Source of the DNA: Aquibium sp. ELW1220
GTDB lineage: Bacteria; Pseudomonadota; Alphaproteobacteria; Rhizobiales; Rhizobiaceae
Assembly (NCBI RefSeq): GCF_030398385.1
Contig: NZ_JAOAOQ010000009.1
Span: forward strand, 1-64,000
DNA length: 64,000 nt
Reading direction: 5' to 3'
The position numbers were made by a program, and so were the translations under genes. The notes under the pieces were generated by a model. That model was given only the letters and a program-made list of their open reading frames with translations. It had not been told where the DNA came from and searched no databases. Positions 34,360 through 43,920 of the stretch are shown here, piece after piece. Each line of letters starts with the position of its first letter. The stretch's first letter is position 1.

Positions 34360-35004
34360 ATGGCGCTGGGCGTCAGGGAGCATGTTGCCGACAGTTCGCG
34401 CATCGACATCCTGCGCGCGGCGGCCAGCTGTTTCATGGAGCGGGGCTATACCGCGACCTCGATCGACGACGTCGCGCGGCGGCTGGGCGCAACCAAGGGC
34501 CGCATCTACCACCACTTTCCGTCGAAGGCCGATCTGTTCGCGGAAGTGTTTCGCTATGGCATGGACATCAATTTCGAGGCGCTGGCGCCTTATCGCGGCA
34601 TGGCAGGGCCGGCCCTCGTGCGCTGGCGTCGCATGGCCAAGGCCCATGTGCTGCAGATGATCGACACCAAGCCGTTCCAGCGCGCCGTCTGGCTCGGTGT
34701 CGAGATGCATCTGCGCGGGGCGACCACGCCGGAACAGCGCACCGTGTTCAACGAGCTGATCGCCTATCGCGACCGCTATGGCGCGCAGTTCCGGGAGACG
34801 CTGCTGCAGGCGCGCGAGGAAGGCGCCTTCCGGTTCGACAGCCCGAGCATCGCGAGCCAGCTGATGTTCATGACGCTGAATTCGCCGATCTTCTGGTACT
34901 CGCCTCGGACCGGCGAGACACGCGCGGACATCGAAGCCATCGCCGACCAGGTCGTCGACTACGCCCAGGGCGGGCTGTGCAAGGAGCAAGGGACGCTGAA
35001 ATGA
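34360..35004 (+). CDS. TetR/AcrR family regulator of the acyl-CoA locus
   Basis: 214-residue repressor-type protein. N-terminal helix-turn-helix region: IDILRAAASCFMERGYTATS then IDDVARRLGATKGRIYHHFPSKADLF (about 19-65), a typical TetR motif. The C-terminal ligand domain resembles regulators of fatty or aromatic acyl-CoA catabolism. ATG 34360 follows GGGAGG. It overlaps the ACAD gene by ATGA, so it is autoregulated with its target operon. The inducer is probably an acyl-CoA of the pathway (inference). Confidence 0.92.
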   Translation: MALGVREHVADSSRIDILRAAASCFMERGYTATSIDDVARRLGATKGRIYHHFPSKADLFAEVFRYGMDINFEALAPYRGMAGPALVRWRRMAKAHVLQMIDTKPFQRAVWLGVEMHLRGATTPEQRTVFNELIAYRDRYGAQFRETLLQAREEGAFRFDSPSIASQLMFMTLNSPIFWYSPRTGETRADIEAIADQVVDYAQGGLCKEQGTLK

Positions 35005-36242
35005 CGGACATGAACCTCGGTATGACCGAACGCCTGAAGCCGATCCACGAGAAAGTGGCGCGGATGGTGCGGGAGGAGATCATCCCGCTCGACGAGGAGT
35101 TCCTGGCCGAGATCGGCAAGGCGGGCGACCGCTTCGTCTATACGCAAAAGCAGACCGACATCCTGGAGGGCCTCAAGGCGAAGGCGCGGGAACGCGGCCT
35201 GTGGAACTTCTGGCTGACGGATTCGGAACGCGGCTACGGCCTTACGACGGTCGAATACGCCTATCTCGCGGAGGAAATGGGCAAGTCGCACTTGGCGGCT
35301 GAGGTGTTCAACTGTTCCGCGCCCGACACCGGCAACATGGAGGTTTTCGAGCGCTACGGCACGCAGGCGCAGAAGGACGAGTGGCTCTCGCAACTGCTGG
35401 ACGGCAAGATCCGTTCGGCCTTCCTGATGACGGAGCCGGACGTGGCCTCCTCCGACGCCACCAACATTTCGATGTCCTGCGTGCGCGACGGCGACCATTA
35501 CGTCATGAACGGCGAGAAATGGTGGTCCTCCGGCGCCGGCGATCCGCGCTGCAAGATCTACATCGTCATGGTGAAGACCGGCGGCGAGGACGACCCCAAG
35601 CATCGTCGCCATTCGATGGTGCTCGTGCCGGCCGGCACGCCGGGCGTCACCATGCTGCGCGCCATGCAGGTCTATGGCGACGACGACGCACCGCACGGCC
35701 ACATGCATGTGCGCTTCGAGAACGTGCGCGTACCGGTCGAGAACCTGCTCCTGCGCGAGGGTGCAGGATTCGAGATCGCGCAGGGTCGGCTCGGACCCGG
35801 CCGCATCCACCACTGCATGCGCGCCGTCGGCCAGGCCGAGCGGGCGCTGGAGCTGATGTGCCAGCGGGCGATGCGCCGCGAGGCCTTCGGCCAGCCGCTG
35901 GCCAAGCTCGGCGCCAATTACGACATCATCGCCAACTGCCGCATGGAAATCGAGATGGCGCGGTTGCTGTGCCTGAAGGCAGCCTGGATGATGGATCGGG
36001 GCGATGCCAAGGCCGCCGCGCCCTGGATCAGCCAGATCAAGGTGGTCGCGCCGCAGGTGGCGCTCAAGGTCACCGACGAGGCGGTGCAGATGTTCGGAGC
36101 CCAGGGCATCAGCCAGGACACGCCGCTGGCGCGCAGCTGGACGCATCTGCGCACGCTGCGGTTCGCCGACGGTCCCGATGCCGTGCATCGCCGCCAGGTG
36201 GCGCGCCAGGAACTGAAGAAGTACACGCAGGAAAAGGTATGA
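35001..36242 (+). CDS. Acyl-CoA dehydrogenase, ACAD10/11-like
   Basis: 413-residue FAD enzyme. Besides general ACAD motifs (FLMTEPDVASSDATNI, GEKWWSSGAGDP, FENVRVPVENLLL), it carries the run GFEIAQGRLGPGRIHHCMRAVG and the C-terminal FADGPDAVHRRQVARQEL, both close to the ACAD domain of mammalian ACAD10 and ACAD11. Those act with a fused APH kinase on 4-hydroxyacyl-CoA; here the kinase is a separate gene (31863-32897). The usual Glu base position of classical ACADs is not obvious, as expected for this clade. Overlaps TetR by 4 bases and is 4 bases from the next gene. Confidence 0.9.
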   Translation: MTDMNLGMTERLKPIHEKVARMVREEIIPLDEEFLAEIGKAGDRFVYTQKQTDILEGLKAKARERGLWNFWLTDSERGYGLTTVEYAYLAEEMGKSHLAAEVFNCSAPDTGNMEVFERYGTQAQKDEWLSQLLDGKIRSAFLMTEPDVASSDATNISMSCVRDGDHYVMNGEKWWSSGAGDPRCKIYIVMVKTGGEDDPKHRRHSMVLVPAGTPGVTMLRAMQVYGDDDAPHGHMHVRFENVRVPVENLLLREGAGFEIAQGRLGPGRIHHCMRAVGQAERALELMCQRAMRREAFGQPLAKLGANYDIIANCRMEIEMARLLCLKAAWMMDRGDAKAAAPWISQIKVVAPQVALKVTDEAVQMFGAQGISQDTPLARSWTHLRTLRFADGPDAVHRRQVARQELKKYTQEKV

Positions 36243-36246
36243 GCGC

Positions 36247-37215
36247 ATGAAGGCGATCGTCGCCCGCGACTACGGTCCGCTCGAGAACCTCGCCTATGCC
36301 GACTGGCCCGAGCCGGAGGCGAAGGGGCGCATGGTGGTGATCCAGGCGGAAGCCATCGGGGTCAATTTCCCCGATGGCCTGCTGGTGCAGGGCCTCTACC
36401 AGATGAAGCCGCCAGTCCCCTTCGTGCCGGGCATGGAAGTGGCCGGCCGGGTGATTGCCGTCGGCGACGAAGTCCGTTCGGTCAAGGTGGGCGACCGCGT
36501 CGCCGCGCTCGGCAATCTCGGCGGCTATGCCGAGATGGTGGCGGCGCCCGAGGGCAGCGTGATGCCGCTTCCCGATGGGGTGACGGCCGCTGACGCCTGT
36601 GCGCTGCTCTGCGGCTACGGCACCTCGCATTACGCGCTCAAGCAGCGGGGGCAGATCAAGCCGGGCGAGACGCTCTGCGTGCTCGGTGCGGGCGGTCTCA
36701 CAGGTACGGCCGCGATCCAGATCGGCAAGGCGATGGGCGCCCGCGTCATCGGTGTCGCCTCGTCGAAGGAGAAGCGCGACATCGCCAGCGAGGCCGGTGC
36801 GGACGAGGTCCTCGGCTACGACAACCTCAAGGATGCGCTGAAGGAGGCGACGGGTGGCAAGGGCGTCGACGTCGGCTACGACCCGGTCGGCGGCGAGAGC
36901 TTCGATGCTTTGTCGCGCTCCATGGGCTGGGGTGGGCGGCTGCTCGTCATCGGCTTCGCATCCGGAACGATCCCGAAATTCCCGGTCAACCTGGCGCTCG
37001 TCAAGGGCTTCAGCGTCGTCGGCGTTTTCTGGGGCGATTTCACCCGGCGCGAGCCGGCCGTCTATGCCGACAACATGCGCGAGCTGATCGGCTGGTACAT
37101 GGCCGGAAAGGTGAAGCCGGTCATCGAGGGCGAATATCCGCTCGCGGATGCCGCAGCCGTGCTGACGCGGGTACTGAACCGCGGTTCAGCGGGCAAGATC
37201 ATCCTGAAGCCATGA
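36247..37215 (+). CDS. NADPH:quinone oxidoreductase family (zinc-free MDR)
   Basis: 322-residue medium-chain dehydrogenase/reductase. GroES-like N-terminal half and Rossmann half with VLGAGGLTGTAAIQIGKAMGA near residue 145. Zinc ligands of true alcohol dehydrogenases are missing, as in quinone oxidoreductases and enoyl reductases. It could reduce an enoyl or quinone intermediate in the acyl-CoA pathway. Four bases after the ACAD gene, and overlaps the next MDR gene by ATGA. Confidence 0.88.
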   Translation: MKAIVARDYGPLENLAYADWPEPEAKGRMVVIQAEAIGVNFPDGLLVQGLYQMKPPVPFVPGMEVAGRVIAVGDEVRSVKVGDRVAALGNLGGYAEMVAAPEGSVMPLPDGVTAADACALLCGYGTSHYALKQRGQIKPGETLCVLGAGGLTGTAAIQIGKAMGARVIGVASSKEKRDIASEAGADEVLGYDNLKDALKEATGGKGVDVGYDPVGGESFDALSRSMGWGGRLLVIGFASGTIPKFPVNLALVKGFSVVGVFWGDFTRREPAVYADNMRELIGWYMAGKVKPVIEGEYPLADAAAVLTRVLNRGSAGKIILKP

Positions 37216-38270
37216 AGGGAACGACAGCCTTGACCATCCCCGAGACGATGAAGGCGCTGCTGCTCGCCGACGACGGCTATTCGACCGAGCGGTCGGACGC
37301 CCGGCTCGATTCCATGGGAGCCTACGTGCATGTGGGCGAGATCGGCGTGCCGAAGCCGGGGCCTTCGCAGGTGCTGGTGAAGGTCAGCCTCGCCTCGATC
37401 AACCCGTCCGACGTCATGTTCGTGAAGGGGCTATACGGCCAGCCGCGGCGCAAGGGGCAACCGGCCGGCTTCGAAGGCGTCGGCATCGTTGCGGCCGCGG
37501 GCGACAGTCCTGAGGCGCAGCGCCTCGTCGGCCAGCGCGTGGCCTTCGCCACCGGGCTTTCCAACTGGGGCTCGTGGGCCGAGTACGCGATTTCCGAGGC
37601 GGCTGCCTGCATTCCCATCATGGACGGGGTGAAGGATGCCGACGCGGCGGCCATGATCGTCAATCCGCTCACCGCACTCGCCATGTTCGGCATCGCCAAG
37701 GAAGAGGGGGAGAAGGCCTTCGTGCTGACGGCGGCGGCGAGCCAGCTCTGCAAGCTGATAATGGGCGTCGCGCGGGACGAGGGCTATCGGCCGATCGCCA
37801 TCGTGCGGCGCGACGACCAGATCGAGATGCTGAAGCAGGCAGGCGCGGCGCACGTGCTCAACGAGACGGCGCCGGACTTCGCTGCCAGGCTGCAGGAGGT
37901 GATGCGGGCCGAGCAGCCGCGCATCTTCCTCGACGCCGTGACCGGCCCGCTTGCCGGCCAGATCTTCAACGCGATGCCCAAGGGCGCGCGCTGGATCGTC
38001 TATGGCCGGCTCGACACCGCCATGACCCCGATCCCCGAACCGGGCCAGTTGATCTTCATGCGCAAGCGGATCGAGGGTTTCTGGCTGACCGAGTGGATGC
38101 GGAAGTCGTCGCTCGAAACCAAGATCGCCACGATCCGCGAAGCGCAGATGCGCTTTGCAGATGGACGCTGGGCGACGGACGTCAATGCCATCGTGCCGCT
38201 GGAGGAAGCGATCGCGAGGGTGCCTGCCGAACACGCGAAGCCGAACGGCAAGGTGTTCATACGGCCGTAA
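37212..38270 (+). CDS. Second MDR-family oxidoreductase
   Basis: 352-residue zinc-free MDR protein, a distant paralogue of its upstream neighbour. The N-terminal half has VLVKVSLASINPSDVMFVKG and GFEGVGIVAAAG; the nucleotide loop is unusual (FVLTAAASQLCKLIMGVARDEG) in place of GxGxxG. ATG 37212 overlaps the previous stop; a TTG at 37230 with an AAGGGA site is an alternative start. An enoyl- or acryloyl-CoA-reductase-like activity is possible. Operon continuity with the ABC genes after it is likely but there is a 96-base gap. Confidence 0.85.
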   Translation: MKGTTALTIPETMKALLLADDGYSTERSDARLDSMGAYVHVGEIGVPKPGPSQVLVKVSLASINPSDVMFVKGLYGQPRRKGQPAGFEGVGIVAAAGDSPEAQRLVGQRVAFATGLSNWGSWAEYAISEAAACIPIMDGVKDADAAAMIVNPLTALAMFGIAKEEGEKAFVLTAAASQLCKLIMGVARDEGYRPIAIVRRDDQIEMLKQAGAAHVLNETAPDFAARLQEVMRAEQPRIFLDAVTGPLAGQIFNAMPKGARWIVYGRLDTAMTPIPEPGQLIFMRKRIEGFWLTEWMRKSSLETKIATIREAQMRFADGRWATDVNAIVPLEEAIARVPAEHAKPNGKVFIRP

Positions 38271-38366
38271 CGTCACCGGATGGTTCGCTTGCGGGAACAG
38301 GCAACCCATCTGTAGTGTGGAGGAAAGCGCGGCGACAGACCGCGCCGATATGGGAGGAGCAGCGTC

Positions 38367-39242
38367 TTGGACGTTCTGCAACTATTGGTCAGCGGCCTCG
38401 CGAATGGCTGCGTCTATGGCCTGATCGCGCTCGGCTTCGTGCTGATCTACAAGGCGACGGAGGCTGTGAACTTCGCCCAGGGCGATTTCATGATGCTGGG
38501 CGCCTTCATCACGCTCGGCCTCACGAACGAGCAGTTCTGGGGTCTGCCGTTCTGGGTGTCGGTGCCGATCGCCATCCTTTGCATGGGTGCCTTCGGATAT
38601 CTGCTCGACATGCTGGTCCTGCGCCGGATGTTCGGCCAGAGCCAGGTTGCCGTCGTCATCCTGACGATCGCGCTCGGTTTCGTGCTGCGCTTCGCGGCCG
38701 GCGTCATCTGGGGCCACCAGCCGGTCTCGCTGGAATCGCCGATCGCCGGCAAGGACGTGCGTTTCGGTGGGCTGGTGCTCGGGCTGGACGAGGTGACGAT
38801 CATCGTCGTCACCGTCCTCCTCACGGTGCTGCTCTACTTCTACTTCAACCGCACGAAGCTCGGCGTCGCCATGCAGGCGGCGTCTCAGAACCAGCTTGCC
38901 GCCTACTACATGGGCATCCCGGTCAAGCGCATCCATTCGCTCATCTGGGCTTTGGCGGGCGCGGTAGCAGCCGTGGCGGGCATCCTGTTCGCCTCCAAGG
39001 GCTCGATCGACCCGTCGATCGGCCTGCTCGGAATCAAGGCCTTCGCGGCGGCGGTGATCGGCGGCTTCGGCTCGCTGCCAGGGGCCCTGCTCGGCGGCAT
39101 TATCGTCGGGCTGATCGAACCCTTTGCATCCTACTACATCGCGGCCGGCTACTCGCAGATCATGCCGTACCTGTTGCTCTTCCTCATTCTCGTCTTCAGG
39201 CCGCACGGCATCCTTGCCCAGGTTCACCGGAAGAAGGTCTGA
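38367..39242 (+). CDS. Branched-chain-type ABC permease (LivH-like), cluster 2
   Basis: 291-residue inner-membrane permease, the normal LivH size. Landmarks are GCVYGLIALGFVLIYKATEAVNFAQG, AVIGGFGSLPGALLGGIIVG and FRPHGILAQVHRKK. The start is TTG at 38367 after GGGAGGAG. It heads a second complete branched-chain-type importer whose gene order differs from cluster 1: permeases, ATPases, ligase, binding protein. Confidence 0.93.
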   Translation: MDVLQLLVSGLANGCVYGLIALGFVLIYKATEAVNFAQGDFMMLGAFITLGLTNEQFWGLPFWVSVPIAILCMGAFGYLLDMLVLRRMFGQSQVAVVILTIALGFVLRFAAGVIWGHQPVSLESPIAGKDVRFGGLVLGLDEVTIIVVTVLLTVLLYFYFNRTKLGVAMQAASQNQLAAYYMGIPVKRIHSLIWALAGAVAAVAGILFASKGSIDPSIGLLGIKAFAAAVIGGFGSLPGALLGGIIVGLIEPFASYYIAAGYSQIMPYLLLFLILVFRPHGILAQVHRKKV

Positions 39243-39246
39243 GATC

Positions 39247-40347
39247 ATGCGGACAGTCTTCAAGACCTCCTACGACGCCGACATCAACTATTTCCGCCAC
39301 GGCGCGCAGGCTGCCTGGTACATGCTGCTGCTGGTGCTTGCGCTCTGCCTGCCGTTCCTGATGGGAACCTTCTGGATCGGCGAGATGACCAACATGCTGA
39401 TCTGGGCCATCGCCGGCATGGGACTGATGATCCTGGTCGGCCAGACCGGCCAGGCGAGCCTCGGCCACGCCGCCTTCCTGGCGATCGGCTGCTATGCCAA
39501 CGTGCTGCTGCAGGAGAAGCTGGGCGTACCCTTCCTCCTTTCATTCCCGCTCGCCGGCGTGATCGCAGGTCTGGCGGGAGCATTGATCGCGATGCCGATG
39601 ACCAAGCTGCACGGCATCTACCTCGCCATCGGCACGCTGGCGATCTCGATCCTGACCGACGACCTGATCGTGATCGCCGAGCCGCTGACCAATGGCGTGG
39701 TGGGCCTGTTTGCCCCGACCATCGACATCTTCGGCCTCCAGTTCGACCGCTATGCGACGCCGGACCGCTTCTACTGGCTGGTGCTGTTCGTGGCAGTCGT
39801 CATCATCCTCGTCTATCGCAACATCCTGCGCTCGCCGCTCGGCCGCGCATTCGCCGCGGTGCGCGACTCGGAGGTCTCGGCGCAGGCGATGGGGGTGAAC
39901 GTTGCCCGCACGAAGGCGCTGTCCTTCGGCATCTCCACCGCGATCACCGGCCTCGCCGGAGCGCTGATGGGGCACTTCGCCGGGATCTTCAACAACGAGA
40001 CCTTCAACATCATCATCTCGATCCAGCTGCTCCTGATGATCGTCATCGGTGGGCTGGGGTCGATCCACGGTGCCTTCTTCGGGGCGATCGTGGTGGCGCT
40101 GCTGCCGCAGGCCATCGCGATCTCGCGCGACCTCGTCTCCGGCTTCGTCGGCGGCGGCACTGTGGCGATCCCGGGCCTCGAATCGGCGATCTTCGGCGCC
40201 CTCCTGATCGGGTTCATCCTGTTCGAGCCGATGGGCATCTACGGGCGCTGGCTCAAGATACGCACCTATTTCGAACTGTTCCCATTCTACCGGAAGGACA
40301 TGTTCCGCCGCCAGAAGAGCTACCTGAAGACGGAGCGCATGCGATGA
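39247..40347 (+). CDS. Branched-chain-type ABC permease (LivM-like), cluster 2
   Basis: 366-residue permease with the LivM signature GMGLMILVGQTGQASLGHAAFLAIGCY and VIGGLGSIHGAFFGAIVVAL. Begins MRTVFKTSYDADINYFRHG, resembling the cluster 1 LivM. The hydrophilic C-terminal stretch (LFPFYRKDMFRRQKSYLKTE) extends past the last membrane helix. ATG 39247 is 4 bases after livH and the gene overlaps the next by ATGA. Confidence 0.93.
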   Translation: MRTVFKTSYDADINYFRHGAQAAWYMLLLVLALCLPFLMGTFWIGEMTNMLIWAIAGMGLMILVGQTGQASLGHAAFLAIGCYANVLLQEKLGVPFLLSFPLAGVIAGLAGALIAMPMTKLHGIYLAIGTLAISILTDDLIVIAEPLTNGVVGLFAPTIDIFGLQFDRYATPDRFYWLVLFVAVVIILVYRNILRSPLGRAFAAVRDSEVSAQAMGVNVARTKALSFGISTAITGLAGALMGHFAGIFNNETFNIIISIQLLLMIVIGGLGSIHGAFFGAIVVALLPQAIAISRDLVSGFVGGGTVAIPGLESAIFGALLIGFILFEPMGIYGRWLKIRTYFELFPFYRKDMFRRQKSYLKTERMR

Positions 40348-41129
40348 GCCTGCTCGAAATCGACAATGTCACGTTGCGCTTCGGCGGCGTGGTGGCCGTC
40401 AACAAGGTGTCCTTCTCGGTGGAGGAGGGCGAGGTCTTTGCGCTGGTCGGCCCCAACGGCGCGGGGAAGTCGACGCTGTTCAACCTCATCAGCCGTATCT
40501 ACGACCCGGTCGAGGGCGACATCCGCTTCGACGGCGAAAGCCTGCTGAAGCATCCTCCGCACGACATCGCCAAGCTCGGCATCGCGCGCACCTTCCAGAA
40601 CATCGAGCTGTTCGAGCAGGCGACGGTGCTGCAGAACCTGCTGGTCGGGCGCCATCGCCACCGCAAGTCGAACTTCCTCACCGAACTCCTGTTCACGCCG
40701 GGCGTGCGGGAAGGGGAGCGCCGCCACCGCGCCGCGGTCGAGAAGGTGATCGATTTCCTGGAACTCCAGGCCTACCGCGACAAGTACATCGCCGGCCTGC
40801 CCTACGGGGTGCGCAAGGTGGTGGAGATGGGCCGAGCGCTGGCGATCGAGCCTCGCCTGCTGCTGCTGGACGAACCAGCCTCGGGTCTTTCGGTCGAGGA
40901 GACGCAGGACGTCGCGTTCTGGATCGAGGACATCAAGAAGCAGATGGGCGTGACGGTGCTGATGGTGGAGCACGACATGCACCTGGTGTCGGCTGTGTCG
41001 GACCGGGTGCTGGCGCTGGCCGACGGCAAGGTGCTGTCGCTCGGCACGGCGCAGGAGGTGCAGAGCGATCCGAAGGTCATTGAGGCCTATATCGGCGGGT
41101 CCGACGCGCAGGAAAGGGAGGTCGCCTGA
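40344..41129 (+). CDS. Branched-chain-type ABC transporter ATPase (LivG-like), cluster 2
   Basis: 261-residue ATPase. Walker A LVGPNGAGKSTL, LivG-type signature LPYGVRKVVEMGRAL, Walker B LLLLDEPASGLSVEE, and switch His in MVEHDMHLV. Four-base overlap with livM, one-base overlap with livF. Lacks the N-terminal extension of its cluster 1 counterpart. Confidence 0.94.
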   Translation: MSLLEIDNVTLRFGGVVAVNKVSFSVEEGEVFALVGPNGAGKSTLFNLISRIYDPVEGDIRFDGESLLKHPPHDIAKLGIARTFQNIELFEQATVLQNLLVGRHRHRKSNFLTELLFTPGVREGERRHRAAVEKVIDFLELQAYRDKYIAGLPYGVRKVVEMGRALAIEPRLLLLDEPASGLSVEETQDVAFWIEDIKKQMGVTVLMVEHDMHLVSAVSDRVLALADGKVLSLGTAQEVQSDPKVIEAYIGGSDAQEREVA

Positions 41130-41950
41130 TGAACGCGCTCACCGACATCGCCGCCCGTCCGGCCGCCGCGCCCGAGAAGGCTGTCGTGCTCTCGGTCCGC
41201 AACCTCGAGAGCTACTACGGCCCGATCATGGCGATCCGCGGCTGCAGCCTCGAAGTGCGGGAAGGGCAGATCGTCACCGTGCTCGGCGCCAACGGTGCGG
41301 GCAAGACCACGTTGATGAAGACCATCTCCGGCGTCATGGACCCGGAGAAGGGCCAGATCATGTATGGCGGCGAGAACATCGCCGGCGCTGCCCCCGACAA
41401 GGTGGTGCGCAAGGGCATCGTCCACGTGCCGGAGGGCCGCGAGGTGTTTCCGCTGCTGACGGTGGAGGAGAACCTGCGCATGGGCGCCTTCGTGCGCAAC
41501 GATGCCGATGGCGTGCGCAAGGACGAGGAGATGGTGTTCTCCTACTTCCCCATTCTGGCGGAGCGGCGGCGGCAGGCCGCCGGCACGCTGTCGGGCGGCC
41601 AGCAGCAGATGCTGGCGATCGGGCGCGGGCTGATGGCGCGGCCGAAGCTGATGCTGCTCGACGAGCCGAGCCTCGGCCTCTCGCCGCTGCTGGTGAAGGA
41701 GATCTTCCAGATCATCCGCCGGCTCAACCGCGAGCAGGGCGTGACCATGATGCTGGTCGAGCAGAATGCCAAGGTGGCGCTCGAGGTGGCCGACTACGGC
41801 TACGTGATGGAACTCGGCCGCATCGTCATGGCCGACGACGCCAAACGGCTGCTGCAATCGAAGGATATCCAGGAGTTCTACCTGGGGGTCCAGTCGGAGG
41901 AGTCGCAGCGCGGCCAGAAGCGCTGGAAACAGAAGAAGACCTGGCGATAG
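41129..41950 (+). CDS. Branched-chain-type ABC transporter ATPase (LivF-like), cluster 2
   Basis: 273-residue ATPase. Walker A VLGANGAGKTTL, signature LSGGQQQMLAIGRGLM, Walker B LMLLDEPSLGLSP, and LVEQNAKVALEVADYGYVM. The ABC fold ends near QEFYLGVQSEE and a basic tail (RGQKRWKQKKTWR) follows, similar in composition and position to the tail of the cluster 1 LivF. Ordinary LivF lacks such a tail. Confidence 0.94.
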   Translation: MNALTDIAARPAAAPEKAVVLSVRNLESYYGPIMAIRGCSLEVREGQIVTVLGANGAGKTTLMKTISGVMDPEKGQIMYGGENIAGAAPDKVVRKGIVHVPEGREVFPLLTVEENLRMGAFVRNDADGVRKDEEMVFSYFPILAERRRQAAGTLSGGQQQMLAIGRGLMARPKLMLLDEPSLGLSPLLVKEIFQIIRRLNREQGVTMMLVEQNAKVALEVADYGYVMELGRIVMADDAKRLLQSKDIQEFYLGVQSEESQRGQKRWKQKKTWR

Positions 41951-41983
41951 CCGGCGACGGCAAGGGATAGGGAGGAGACCTGG

Positions 41984-43897
41984 ATGACCATCGCCGAGAG
42001 ACTGCCGCAGATGCAGACGGTGCGCGGCTTTTCCTTCAATGCCGAACTGGAAGGGCCCGGGCCGTTCTACTTCGATGGCTGCGACACGCTGGCGAAGCTG
42101 TTCCGGCAGCGCTGCCAGGAATTGAAGACGAAGGTCGCGCACCGCGAGAAGGACTACGGCATCTGGCTGTCCTACACGTGGACCGACTTCTACGAACACG
42201 CACGCCTGATCGGTCTCGGGCTGGTCGCGCTGGGGCTGAAGCGCGGCGAGGTCGTGTCGATCCTGTCCGAAGACAACAAGGAGTGGATCTACACCGATCT
42301 CGGCGTGCAGTCGGTCGGTGGCATCTCGTCGGGCGTCTACACGACGGATTCGGCAAAACAGCTTGCCTACCTGGTCAACGATTCCGACAGCCGGTTCCTC
42401 TTCGTCGAGAACGACGAGCAGCTCGACAAGTACCTGTCGGTCAAGGACCAGATGCCTGGGCTGGCGAAGGTCATCGTCTACGACCGCGAGGGGCTGCACG
42501 ACTTTTCCGACGACAAGGTGATCTTCCTCGACGATCTCTACCGGGTCGGCCGCGACTTCCTGAAGGCCAATCCCAACCGGTTCGACGAGGAAATCGCGAA
42601 GTCGGATCCCAAGGACACGGCGATCCTCGTCTACACCTCCGGCACCACCGGGCCGCCGAAGGGCGCGATGATCAGCCACCAGAACATCATCGTGTCGATC
42701 ATCGGCTCGGTGCTGACGCTGCCGGTCGAGGATACCGACGAACAGCTCTGCTTCTTGCCTCTCTGCCACATCCTGGAGCGGCTGATCAGCGTCTTCACGC
42801 CGATCGGGCTGCGATCGACGGTGAACTTCGCGGAGAGCCCGGAAACGGTGTTCGACAACGTCCGCGAAGTCTCGCCACACGTCTTTACCGCGGTGCCGCG
42901 CGTCTGGGAAAAGATCTATTCGCGCGTCACCATCATGGCCAACGAGGCGACGGGAATCGGCAAGTGGGCCTACAGGCGCGCGCTCGCCGCCGGCCGCTCG
43001 CGCGCCGAGGCGCTGGAGAACGGCGATCCGGTGCCGGTCGGAACCAGGCTCGCGTACGCCTTCTGGGACTTCATGGTGCTGAAGAACCTGCGCCGCATGC
43101 TCGGCTTCGAGCGGCTGCGCCGCGGAACGACGGGGGCAGCGCCGATTTCGCCCGACCTGTTGCGCTGGTACAAGTCGGTCGGCATCACGGTGCTCGAGGG
43201 CTACGGCATGACCGAGAGTTCCGGCGTCATCTCGGTCAATCTGATCGAGACCTACAAGACCGGCAGCGTCGGTCCGGTGGTGCCGGGCGGGCAGGTTCGC
43301 ATCGCCCCGGACGGCGAGATCCAGTACAAGGGCGGCAACGTCTTCAAGGGCTACTGGAACAAGCCGGAGAAGACCGCCGAGACGATCAGCGAGGACGGCT
43401 GGCTGAAGACGGGCGACGTCGGCAAGATCGACAACCAGGGCTTCGTCACCGTCACCGGCCGCGTCAAGGACATCATCATCACCGCGGGCGGCAAGAACAT
43501 CACGCCCGCCGAGATCGAGAACCGACTCAAGTTCTCGCCCTACATCTCCGATGCGGTCGTGATCGGCGACAAGCGCAAGTTCCTGTCGTGCCTGATCATG
43601 ATCGACCAGGAGAACGTCGAGAAATTCGCGCAGGAGCGCCGGGTTCCGTTCAACGACTTCCGCTCGCTCTGCGCGGCGCAGGAGGTGCGCGACCTGATCG
43701 GCGGCGTCGTCGCCGAGACCAACAGCGAGTTCGCTCGCGTCGAACAGATCAAGGACTTTCGCCTCATTGATGTGCTGCTCACCGCGGAGGACGATGAGCT
43801 GACGGCCACGATGAAGCTGAAGAGGAGTTTCGTCGAACAGAAACACAAGAAGCTGATCGACGATATGTATGGCCAGAGCGGCCATGCCGGGAACTGA
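41984..43897 (+). CDS. Long-chain acyl-CoA synthetase (AMP-binding), cluster 2
   Basis: 637-residue ANL ligase with canonical motifs: LVYTSGTTGPPKGAM, GYGMTESSG, DGWLKTGDVGKID and GRVKDIIITAGGKNITPAEIE with the conserved catalytic Lys near the C-terminus. ATG 41984 follows GGGAGGAG. It sits between the two ATPases and the binding-protein gene, so it probably activates what the importer brings in, feeding the ACAD/phosphotransferase locus upstream. It is about 25 residues shorter than the cluster 1 ligase and has the regular hinge the other lacks. Confidence 0.93.
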   Translation: MTIAERLPQMQTVRGFSFNAELEGPGPFYFDGCDTLAKLFRQRCQELKTKVAHREKDYGIWLSYTWTDFYEHARLIGLGLVALGLKRGEVVSILSEDNKEWIYTDLGVQSVGGISSGVYTTDSAKQLAYLVNDSDSRFLFVENDEQLDKYLSVKDQMPGLAKVIVYDREGLHDFSDDKVIFLDDLYRVGRDFLKANPNRFDEEIAKSDPKDTAILVYTSGTTGPPKGAMISHQNIIVSIIGSVLTLPVEDTDEQLCFLPLCHILERLISVFTPIGLRSTVNFAESPETVFDNVREVSPHVFTAVPRVWEKIYSRVTIMANEATGIGKWAYRRALAAGRSRAEALENGDPVPVGTRLAYAFWDFMVLKNLRRMLGFERLRRGTTGAAPISPDLLRWYKSVGITVLEGYGMTESSGVISVNLIETYKTGSVGPVVPGGQVRIAPDGEIQYKGGNVFKGYWNKPEKTAETISEDGWLKTGDVGKIDNQGFVTVTGRVKDIIITAGGKNITPAEIENRLKFSPYISDAVVIGDKRKFLSCLIMIDQENVEKFAQERRVPFNDFRSLCAAQEVRDLIGGVVAETNSEFARVEQIKDFRLIDVLLTAEDDELTATMKLKRSFVEQKHKKLIDDMYGQSGHAGN

Positions 43898-43920
43898 ACA
43901 ACCAGGAGGAGACTGAAATC

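Noticed and set aside
41087-43885. A 932-codon open frame on the minus strand opposite livF and the ligase gene
   Set aside because: Covers two well-supported plus-strand genes; composition is that of a translated complement, with no family match.
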